Shown here in pieces: positions 58,161 to 64,000 of a DNA stretch of 64,000 nt. Within the stretch, counting starts at the first letter, position 1, and the number at the start of each line of letters is the position of its first letter. Source of the stretch: Phycisphaeraceae bacterium (GTDB taxonomy: Bacteria; Planctomycetota; Phycisphaerae; Phycisphaerales; UBA1924); assembly GCA_019636515.1 (NCBI GenBank), contig JAHBXI010000002.1, positions 496,001 through 560,000 on the forward strand, in the 5' to 3' direction. A program made the position numbers and the translations under genes. The notes under the pieces are model-generated. The model was given only the letters and a program-made list of their open reading frames with translations, did no database searches and was not told the origin of the DNA.

Positions 58161-59132
58161 ATGACGTCGGAGCGCCACTCGACACGCGACCAACTCATCG
58201 GGGCGGACCTGTTGACCCTGGCGATGCTGTCCCCCGCGCGGCTCGCCTCGATATTCGACCTTGCCGCGGCGGTCAAGGCGGACGTGCGGCCCTACGGGGA
58301 ATCGCTGCGGCACAAGACCGCGATCCTGATCTTCGAAAAGCCTTCCTTGCGGACGAAGGTGACCTTCGAGGTCGGGATCCACCGCCTGGGCGGAACGCCG
58401 ATTTTCCTGGATCAGTCGGCCTCGCGTCTTGGAGAGCGTGAGAGCATCCGCGACTACGGCAAGAACCTCGAGCGATGGTGCCAGTTCATCGTGGCCCGGG
58501 TACACAGCCACCGATCGCTGGAGGAACTCGCCGAGCACGCCCGCGTCCCGGTTATCAACGCGCTCTCGGACAGGTTCCATCCCTGCCAGGCGTTGGCGGA
58601 CCTGTTCACGCTCCGAGAGCGGCTCGGCTCGCTGGAAGGCGTCCGGCTGGCATTCGTGGGAGACGGCAACAACGTCTGCCATTCGCTGATGCACGCCGCT
58701 TCGCTGCTGGGGGTTGACACGACGGTCGTGACCCCGCCGGGGTACGCCCCGGCGGAGGACGTGACGCGCGAGTGCCGGGGGTTCGCGGAGTCCTCGGGGG
58801 CCACGCTGAACATCACCCACGACACGGCCGCGGTCGAGGGTCACCACGCCGTCTACACCGATGTGTGGGTCTCGATGGGGCAGGCGGACCAGGCGGCCAA
58901 GCGCCGCCGGGCGTTCGAGGACTTCCGTGTTGATGCGGCCATGATGCGGCTGGCCTCGCGGGGGATCGGCCGCGAGGCGCTGTTCATGCACTGCCTCCCG
59001 GCCCAGCGTGGCGTCGAGGTCACCGACGAGGTGATCGACTCGCCCTCTTCGGTGGTGTACGACCAGGCCGCGAACCGGCTCCACGTCCAGAACGCCCTGA
59101 TGCTGCGACTTCTTGGAGCGGTGGGGGAGTAG
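58161..59132 (+). CDS. argF: Ornithine carbamoyltransferase
   Basis: Converts ornithine and carbamoyl phosphate to citrulline. The 323-residue protein has the carbamoyl-phosphate loop FEKPSLRTK (S-x-R-T), HPCQALADL, the ornithine SMG loop DVWVSMG, and HCLPAQRG with the catalytic Cys. The usual order FEKPSTRTR is altered to SLRTK, which is tolerated. The ATG at 58161 has GGAG 5-8 nt upstream. It follows argB by 58 bp. The other arg genes (argJ, argD, argG, argH) are not in the window. Confidence 0.94.
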   Translation: MTSERHSTRDQLIGADLLTLAMLSPARLASIFDLAAAVKADVRPYGESLRHKTAILIFEKPSLRTKVTFEVGIHRLGGTPIFLDQSASRLGERESIRDYGKNLERWCQFIVARVHSHRSLEELAEHARVPVINALSDRFHPCQALADLFTLRERLGSLEGVRLAFVGDGNNVCHSLMHAASLLGVDTTVVTPPGYAPAEDVTRECRGFAESSGATLNITHDTAAVEGHHAVYTDVWVSMGQADQAAKRRRAFEDFRVDAAMMRLASRGIGREALFMHCLPAQRGVEVTDEVIDSPSSVVYDQAANRLHVQNALMLRLLGAVGE

Positions 59133-59147
59133 ACGGGGGATCCCGTC
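59132..59147. terminator. Hairpin between convergent argF and the 2-hydroxyacid dehydrogenase gene
   Basis: GACGGG at 59132-59137 and CCCGTC at 59142-59147 form a 6-bp stem with loop GGAT, beginning at the argF stop and ending 20 bp before the convergent gene's stop. It could be a bidirectional terminator but has no T-run. Confidence 0.42.
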
Positions 59148-59167
59148 GCGTCTCCCCGGGGCGGCCG

Positions 59168-60187
59168 TCAGGCTCCCCGGCGCGGGAGCGGTACGGCGTT
59201 GGCGGGGTCGATCGCGCCCGGTCCGCCCCGGGCGAAATCGTCGATGTTCTTCATCGAGACCTTTGCGATGGCGGTCATGGCCTCTCGCGTGAAGAAGGCC
59301 TGGTGGGACGTGACGATGACGTTGGGGAACGTGAGCAGGCGAGCGAAAACGTCGTCGCGGATCACTTCCTCCGAGAGGTCCCGGAAGAACAGGTCCGCCT
59401 CTTCCTCGTACACGTCAAGCCCGACTCCCCCCAGGCGGCGGGCCTTGAGCGCGCCGACCAGCGCCGGCGTATCCACCAGGCCTCCGCGGCTGGTGTTGAT
59501 GAGCATCGCCCCCGGTTTCATCATCTCCAGCCGCGGCCGGTCGATGACGTGCCTTGTCGCCGGCGTCAGCGGGCAGTGCAGCGCGACGATGTCCGACGAC
59601 GACGCCAGTTCGTCGAGGGTGACGTACCTCACGCCGAGTTTCTCCATGTCGGGGGAGACGAACGGATCCGCGGCCAGCACCCGGCATCCGAACCCCGTCA
59701 TGATCCGGCAGAAGACCGACCCGATCTTCCCCGTCCCCACGCAGCCGACGGTCTTGCCGTGCAGGTCGAATCCCATCAATCCGTCGATCGAGAAGTCGTG
59801 CTCACGGACACGGTTGAAGGCCCGGTGCGTATGGCGGTTGAGCGTGAGAATCAGGGCGACGGCGTGCTCGGCGACGGCGTGCGGGGAGTACTCGGGAACG
59901 CGAGCCAGCGCGATCCCCAGGTCCGCGGCGGCCTCCACGTCGACATGGTTGAACCCCGCCGAGCGCAGGGCGATCATGCCGACTCCCGCTTGCTTCAGCC
60001 TTTCAACCGCGGGCCGGTCGAGCCGGTCGTTGACGAACACGCACGCGGCGCCGCATCCCTGGGCAAGCCCCGCGGTCGCGGCCGAGGCCGGCGCCTCGAT
60101 GTAGTCGATCTCGTGCCCCTTCCCGGCGGCGGCATCATCAAAGAAGGGACGCTCGTATTTCTTGACGCTGAAGAACGCGACGCGCAT
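59168..60187 (-). CDS. D-2-hydroxyacid dehydrogenase (D-lactate dehydrogenase-like)
   Basis: NAD-dependent dehydrogenase of 339 residues. The cofactor loop is VGCVGTGKIGSVF, and the catalytic residues appear as Arg in NTSRGGLVD, Glu in VYEEEADL, and His in VTSHQAFFT. The sequence start RVAFFSVKKYERPFFD and the C-terminal FFTREAM segment are typical of D-lactate dehydrogenases of the LdhA group. It could reduce pyruvate to D-lactate or act on other 2-ketoacids. It is followed upstream by the mqnP-like gene, and whether the two are cotranscribed is unclear. Confidence 0.93.
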   Translation of the reverse strand: MRVAFFSVKKYERPFFDDAAAGKGHEIDYIEAPASAATAGLAQGCGAACVFVNDRLDRPAVERLKQAGVGMIALRSAGFNHVDVEAAADLGIALARVPEYSPHAVAEHAVALILTLNRHTHRAFNRVREHDFSIDGLMGFDLHGKTVGCVGTGKIGSVFCRIMTGFGCRVLAADPFVSPDMEKLGVRYVTLDELASSSDIVALHCPLTPATRHVIDRPRLEMMKPGAMLINTSRGGLVDTPALVGALKARRLGGVGLDVYEEEADLFFRDLSEEVIRDDVFARLLTFPNVIVTSHQAFFTREAMTAIAKVSMKNIDDFARGGPGAIDPANAVPLPRRGA

Positions 60188-60245
60188 GGGGCGACTCCGC
60201 GGAAGTGATGACTCTGACCGGGCCGCGCGGGATCGTATTCCCGCG

Positions 60246-61199
60246 TCAGAGGGACACGTCGGTGCATCCCACGATCCCCAGCACGCAACTCACGATCCCG
60301 TTGATCGTGAAGAAGGCCATGTGAAGACCCTCGCGCCCCCTTCGCGAGAGGACCACGTGCTCGGCCGCAAGCAGGACTCCGACGGCGAGGGTCGCGAAGA
60401 GGAAAAGCGGACCGAGGCGCTCGTCGGCTCGTCCGGCGGCGAGGAGAAAGAGCACGGCGGCCGCGTGCAGGGCGCGGCTGATCCACAGCGCGGGGTGGAT
60501 ACCCAGCCGTGAAGGCACGCTCCAGAGATGCTGGGCCTTGTCGGCCTGCACGTCCTGGAGCGAGTAGACGATGTCGAACCCGGCGACCCACGCGGCCACC
60601 ATCGCGGCGATCCACCAGAGGGCGGGCATGCTCATGGCGGCCCGATGATCGATGGCCAGCGCGGCCGCCACCGGGGAGAGGCTCAGCGCCACGCCCAGGA
60701 ACAGGTGGCAGAGCCACGTGAAGCGTTTGGTGTACGAATAAAAAGCCAGGAACGCCAGCACCGGAACCGCCAGCGCGACCGGCCAGGGGTTGCCGAACGC
60801 GAACCAGAAGCCCGCGGCGGCGGCGATGAAGACCGCCGCGCACACGGCGAGGGTGATCCGGCCCTGGCGGATCGGGACGCGGCCGGAGGCAAAGACCCTC
60901 CGGGCGGTCCGCGGGTTCAGCGAATCGATGGTGCGATCGGCCAGCCTGTTAAAGACCATGGCCCAGGTTCTGGCCGCCACCATGCACACCGCCACCAGCG
61001 CCAGTTGTCCCGAGAACCTCGCCCATGTCCCGTCGGCGGGCCGTGCCATGAACGCGCCGAGAATCGCGAACGGCATCGCGAAGACGGTGTGTGAAAACTT
61101 GATATCGGCGGCGAGGAGCCGGGGAACGGCCCATCGGTTGGCGGCGAGCCCCGGCGTGGCCGGGGCGTGTGGGGCGTGTGGGGCGGTGGTCAAGGTCAT
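60246..61199 (-). CDS. UbiA-family prenyltransferase, MqnP-like
   Basis: The 317-residue membrane protein with eight or nine helices has both Asp-rich prenyl-diphosphate motifs: FNRLADRTIDSLNPRTA and FDIVYSLQDVQADKA. The second is characteristic of the UbiA-like group used in menaquinone synthesis through the futalosine pathway (MqnP), common in planctomycetes. Other UbiA enzymes, such as 4-hydroxybenzoate prenyltransferase, remain possible. No other menaquinone gene is in the window. The start at 61199 is an ATG following a Thr/Ala/Pro-rich N-terminus. Confidence 0.88.
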   Translation of the reverse strand: MTLTTAPHAPHAPATPGLAANRWAVPRLLAADIKFSHTVFAMPFAILGAFMARPADGTWARFSGQLALVAVCMVAARTWAMVFNRLADRTIDSLNPRTARRVFASGRVPIRQGRITLAVCAAVFIAAAAGFWFAFGNPWPVALAVPVLAFLAFYSYTKRFTWLCHLFLGVALSLSPVAAALAIDHRAAMSMPALWWIAAMVAAWVAGFDIVYSLQDVQADKAQHLWSVPSRLGIHPALWISRALHAAAVLFLLAAGRADERLGPLFLFATLAVGVLLAAEHVVLSRRGREGLHMAFFTINGIVSCVLGIVGCTDVSL

Positions 61200-61229
61200 G
61201 GCATCCGCGGCGGGCGTGGATGATCGAGA

Positions 61230-61682
61230 TCAGTTTCCGCCCGAATCGTCGCCGGTGTCTCCGGGTGGATCGGCGGGTGGATCGGTGGGTGGATCGGTGG
61301 GCGTGCCGGATTGCGGGATCGACGTATCAAAGGCGCGGGGCGCGGGGATCCGGCCTTCGAACTCTCTCATGGCGATGACCTTGCCGCCGCGGACCACGAC
61401 CTCGATCCGGGCCGTGTTGGAAGGATCGACTTTGGCGAAATCGAACAGGTAGACCCCCTGCTCGTGACCCGGCTCGGGCGAGTCGTGGCGGAAGATCTTC
61501 TTGACATCATCGAGCGTCTTGCCGCCTGAAATGATGTTGGCCGAATCCTCCAGGACGATGCGTTCGAGGTTCCCGCCCTTTGGGGGCGCGGACGAGCGGA
61601 TCAAGTAGAAACCACCGGCGGCGGCCAGCACCACGATGAGGACTCCGAGCCGTACGAAAGTTCCCTGCCTTTGATCAGCCAT
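61230..61682 (-). CDS. Small membrane-anchored protein of unknown function
   Basis: From the ATG at 61682 the protein has 150 residues: a short cytoplasmic start, a membrane helix (about 10-30, LGVLIVVLAAAGGFYLI), a globular part of about 80 residues with no family I recognise, and a C-terminal Pro/Asp/Thr repeat tail. Its start overlaps the end of the DnaX tau-like frame by 8 bp, so it may be cotranslated. It follows the mqnP-like gene region on the same strand. Confidence 0.7.
   Translation of the reverse strand: MADQRQGTFVRLGVLIVVLAAAGGFYLIRSSAPPKGGNLERIVLEDSANIISGGKTLDDVKKIFRHDSPEPGHEQGVYLFDFAKVDPSNTARIEVVVRGGKVIAMREFEGRIPAPRAFDTSIPQSGTPTDPPTDPPADPPGDTGDDSGGN
61263..61298 (-). repeat. 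Three 12-bp tandem repeats encoding a Pro/Thr/Asp tail
   Basis: The unit GGGTGGATCGGY occurs three times in a row and keeps the frame, encoding PTDPPTDPPADP in the C-terminal tail of the small anchored protein. It is a slippage-prone low-complexity segment. Confidence 0.8.
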
Positions 61683-62259
61683 CACGGGTCTCCCTGGGCT
61701 CGACACGGATCAGGCGGGCGTTGAGAAGTTCGGTTGCCTGTCGTACGAGCGGATGGTCGGACATGCTAGAAGTTGGCAGCGTCCGGGGCGCGGAACGTCC
61801 CGGCGACGCGGTTGACGGGGATGTGGAGAGCGGTTCTGCGACGGTCGGCGGCTCGGTCGCCGTCAGGGTGACGGCTGTTTTCCTTCCCGTGGCATCTCGG
61901 ATCGCCCGCGTCATTTCTTCAAGGCGCAATTCGGCCGTCCGGACCAGCCCGGCCGGGCCGTCGAGCACCACCCGCTCCGGGGAATACTCGACCGCCCGAA
62001 GCCCCTGAAGAACGGCCTGGAGCGAACGCGAAGGGCACCGGGCGACCACCTCGCTCCACGACAAGGCGTCCGGTGGCGGAGAGGGTCGGACGGCGGCCTC
62101 GACGGGCTGATCGCCGCGCCCCGGCACCGCGGGCGGTCGGGGCTCGGGCGAGGTCGGGATGGAGAGTCCCGGAATCGACCGGATCGGTTCGAGTGGACCG
62201 TGGCGGGTCGGCGGCGGTGGCTCGGGCGAGTGAGTCGCCGCGGGCCCCGTCGCCGTCAT
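61675..62259 (-). CDS. DnaX tau C-terminal region in the -1 frame
   Basis: The 194-codon frame starts with ATG at 62259, overlapping the dnaX stop by 4 bp in the -1 frame. It has a Pro/Ser-rich linker, a middle segment (about residues 65-120, including WSEVVARCPSRSLQAVLQGL), another linker, and a C-terminal segment with HPLVRQATELLNARLIRVE, which resembles the end of long DnaX proteins. It has no usable ribosome site: GAGGAG is 17 nt upstream of the ATG. Best explained as the tau extension read after frameshift (see the slippery site). Independent translation is possible but less likely. Confidence 0.75.
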   Translation of the reverse strand: MTATGPAATHSPEPPPPTRHGPLEPIRSIPGLSIPTSPEPRPPAVPGRGDQPVEAAVRPSPPPDALSWSEVVARCPSRSLQAVLQGLRAVEYSPERVVLDGPAGLVRTAELRLEEMTRAIRDATGRKTAVTLTATEPPTVAEPLSTSPSTASPGRSAPRTLPTSSMSDHPLVRQATELLNARLIRVEPRETRDG

Positions 62260-63383
62260 GCTTTTTTTGCGGGAGACTCCTCACGAGCCGCGGCCGCCAG
62301 CACGGAAGTGACATCGGCGAATCGATCCGTGAGCGCGAGCCGGACGACCAGTGCATCCATCAGCGCCCGCGGCGAGGCGCTGCCGCGCAGCGAACGCTGG
62401 ATGCTCTCGCACAGGGCGATGGCGTGCGTGAGCGACGCCACGTCGAAGCGGGAGGCCCGCTCGACCTCGGCCCGGCGGGACTGGTCGGAAAGGTCCACGA
62501 GCGTGGTTTCAGGCCCGCAGGCCGCCAGCACCATCAGGTCGCGGAACCGCGACGAGAGCGTCTCGAGCAGTGTCTCGATGGAAATGCCGCGGTTGAGCAG
62601 GGAGTCGGTCCTCTCGAGCGCCGGGCCGGGACTTGCGCTTGCCACGGCGTCGATCAACCCTCCCACGAGTTCCGAGTCGGGAAGGCCGATCAGGTCCTCG
62701 AGCGTCCTGAGCGTGAGCGACTTTGCCCCCGCGGCCATCAGGCGGTCGAGCAGGGAGAGCGCGTCGCGCATCGACCCGTTGCCAAGCCTCGCCACCGCGT
62801 GGACCAGTTCGGGATCGGCCGCGAGTCCCTCGGCCTTGATCACGGCTCGCAGGTGATCGGCGATCCGCGACGAAGGGATGTTGCGAAAATCGAAGCGCTG
62901 GCAGCGTGACTGGATGGTCGCCGGGACCTTGTGAGACTCGGTCGTACACAGGATGAACTTGACGTGCTCGGGGGGTTCCTCCATGGTCTTGAGCAGGGCG
63001 TTGAACGCCTGCGTCGAGAGCATGTGGACCTCGTCGATGATGTAGATCTTGTGCTTGCCTCGCAGCGGCCGGTAGGCCGCGTTGGAGATCAGTTCACGGA
63101 CATGGTCGACGCCGGTGTTGCTCGCCGCGTCGATCTCGATGACGTCCGTGTCCTTGCCCTGCATGATCAAGGAGTCGATCTCGGCCGACCCTCCGTTGAG
63201 CGCCTTGGCGAAGATCCGGGCCATCGACGTCTTGCCCACGCCCCGGGTTCCGCAGAACAGGTACGCATGGGCGACCCGGTTCGACTCGATCGCCCCGCGC
63301 AGCGTCGACGCGATGGCCTCCTGGCCGACGACCTCGTTGAAATCGCGGGAACGATACCGGCGGGCGAGCACGGTGTAGGTCAT
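62256..63383 (-). CDS. dnaX: DNA polymerase III subunit gamma (zero-frame DnaX)
   Basis: The clamp-loader ATPase of 375 residues from the ATG at 63383. Walker A is GTRGVGKTS (45-53), Walker B IIDEVH (115-120), and the sensor/arginine segment TIQSRCQRFDF and lid domains follow. Family members usually carry a zinc-binding C-x8-C-x2-C-x2-C module between Walker A and the DVIEID segment; here only about 20 residues separate them and all the cysteines are missing. The end is P-A-K-K-A-stop, coded by CCC GCA AAA AAA GCA TGA. A -1 slip at the A7 run extends it to about 569 residues (tau). Confidence 0.93.
   Translation of the reverse strand: MTYTVLARRYRSRDFNEVVGQEAIASTLRGAIESNRVAHAYLFCGTRGVGKTSMARIFAKALNGGSAEIDSLIMQGKDTDVIEIDAASNTGVDHVRELISNAAYRPLRGKHKIYIIDEVHMLSTQAFNALLKTMEEPPEHVKFILCTTESHKVPATIQSRCQRFDFRNIPSSRIADHLRAVIKAEGLAADPELVHAVARLGNGSMRDALSLLDRLMAAGAKSLTLRTLEDLIGLPDSELVGGLIDAVASASPGPALERTDSLLNRGISIETLLETLSSRFRDLMVLAACGPETTLVDLSDQSRRAEVERASRFDVASLTHAIALCESIQRSLRGSASPRALMDALVVRLALTDRFADVTSVLAAAAREESPAKKA
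62262..62268 (-). promoter_or_regulatory. A AAA AAA slippery heptamer for -1 frameshift in dnaX
   Basis: On the minus strand the codons read GCA AAA AAA GCA TGA, so the heptamer A AAA AAA is correctly phased. The motif GAGGAG at 62282-62277 is 8 nt upstream, where E. coli dnaX has AGGGAG. After slippage the next codon is AGC, then ATG of the tau frame. GC-rich stems are possible downstream. Confidence 0.75.
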
Positions 63384-63643
63384 GCCGCAGTGTATTCGGA
63401 ACTCCGGCGGCGCGGTCCGGAGCATCGGCCCACGGCATCTTGGTGGCCAGCGGTGGCCAGGGGGCCGTGGCGGGCAAACGCTTGCCGGCGTGTTGTGGAC
63501 GCCCGGGAGGCGGCGTACTACGATCATGTGTCTGGTTATGGGGCTGTTGTTCTGGCTCTGCCCCAGGTACATGAGCATACTCTCGGGTCCTCAGTACGTC
63601 TTTTGTCAGGCGTGGTGACGGAAGAGAAGTGGAGCATTTGAAA

Positions 63644-64000
63644 ATGAAACGTGGAATATGGTCAGGTCTTGCGGCGGCCTCGCTGATCATGGGGTCCTTC
63701 GCGACCCTGGGGTGTGAATCTTCAAAGAAAGAGACATCCTCCTCCGTGGCGGCTAATCAGCCCCAGGAGCACTACTCGATCGGCCCGTGGTTCCCAAAGA
63801 CGGGTGAACCGGCTCCGGCTCCTCGCCGGGCCGCTCCGCCGGCCGCCCCCGCGCCCCGGGCGATGGGGCCGTGCAACTACGCCCCGGTGGCCGCCGCCGG
63901 GATGAACGTTTCCCCGATGGCCTTCCCCACGGGCGACGTGGCGACCAGCGCGGTCCTGGTTCATCAGGTGGTGCCGGCGCAGGTCCGCGTCGGGATGAAC
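63644..64000 (+). CDS. Lipoprotein with DUF11-like repeat domain (3' part beyond the window)
   Basis: The open frame from ATG 63644 continues to the window edge (119 codons). A signal peptide ends in the lipobox A-T-L-G-C24 followed by Glu-Ser-Ser, so it is a lipoprotein. The mature part has a Pro/Ala-rich linker and then VLVHQVVPAQVRVGMN, which matches the start of DUF11/conserved-repeat domains in large planctomycete surface lipoproteins. GGAG lies about 10 nt upstream. The function and full length are not visible. Confidence 0.8.
   Translation, partial: MKRGIWSGLAAASLIMGSFATLGCESSKKETSSSVAANQPQEHYSIGPWFPKTGEPAPAPRRAAPPAAPAPRAMGPCNYAPVAAAGMNVSPMAFPTGDVATSAVLVHQVVPAQVRVGMN

Noticed and set aside
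63384-63643. Possible SRP (4.5S) RNA beside dnaX, as in some bacteria
   Set aside because: No GGAAGGAAGCAG-like core was found on either strand; the 260 bp seem to hold only promoters.

Overview
The window is a GC-rich (high-60s percent by eye) bacterial chromosome segment, densely packed with genes on both strands. It has no rRNA, tRNA, CRISPR array, insertion sequence or phage module that I could find. The gene content points to a planctomycete, probably of the Phycisphaerae: a DUF1080 (3-keto-disaccharide hydrolase-type) module, sugar isomerase/Gfo-Idh clusters, zinc-ribbon plus membrane-helix proteins of unknown function, a prepilin-like secreted protein, an MqnP-type prenyltransferase, a WXG100-like protein without a secretion locus, and weak or absent Shine-Dalgarno sites before many genes. 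The phylum call is inference from content, not a database match.

Layout. 1-5.5 kb: a truncated membrane/coiled-coil gene, trpD, a rhodanese and lipoprotein pair, and glycerate 2-kinase. 5.5-15.5 kb: a hybrid histidine kinase with two sensor domains, gyrB, a secreted TIM-barrel protein, the pdxJ-dinB-GNAT operon and a trpG/pabA-type amidotransferase. 15.6-24.1 kb: sugar metabolism, with a ketoglutarate-semialdehyde-type dehydrogenase, an MFS transporter/isomerase/Gfo-Idh operon, and a divergent 1134-residue secreted fusion of ApbE, DUF1080, GH29 fucosidase and a CBM-like tail. 24.3-26.8 kb: a PspA (ESCRT-III-like) and AAA ATPase pair. 26.8-36.7 kb: photolyase, two membrane proteins, an NtrC-type regulator, a DUF418 protein and FtsK. 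36.7-39.5 kb: a four-gene operon of an exported membrane-anchored protein, a 10-cysteine secreted protein, a MauE-like membrane protein and a pseudopilin. 39.7-45 kb: an orphan sugar-type ABC ATPase, a polyprenyl glycosylphosphotransferase, DnaJ, a WXG100-like protein and a hydrolase. 45-48.7 kb: an ECF sigma factor/anti-sigma factor followed by a LolCD-like exporter whose ATPase carries an inserted zinc-ribbon-like element. 48.7-52.5 kb: an accessory-looking stretch with a long intergenic region, a frameshifted secreted protein and two zinc-ribbon membrane proteins. 52.5-59.1 kb: PilZ, recG, an iodotyrosine-deiodinase-like nitroreductase and argC-argB-argF behind a set of evenly spaced TGCATG motifs. 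59.2-64 kb: a 2-hydroxyacid dehydrogenase, an mqnP-like gene, a small anchored protein, dnaX with an apparent programmed frameshift, and the start of a lipoprotein gene.

Most striking points. (1) dnaX ends in an A AAA AAA slippery heptamer, with a GAGGAG element 8 nt upstream and a continuing -1 frame carrying what looks like the tau C-terminal region. The zero frame gives the short gamma form, the opposite of E. coli and Thermus; this DnaX also lacks the usual cysteine zinc module. (2) The ApbE-DUF1080-GH29 fusion faces a sugar oxidoreductase/isomerase/transporter operon. (3) The MauE-like, Cys-rich and pseudopilin operon could be an undescribed envelope disulfide system. (4) The LolD-like ATPase has a zinc-ribbon-like insertion. 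(5) The nitroreductase has the full Glu-Tyr-Lys triad of iodotyrosine deiodinases. Eight gene junctions share a 4-bp ATGA overlap, so translational coupling is common here.
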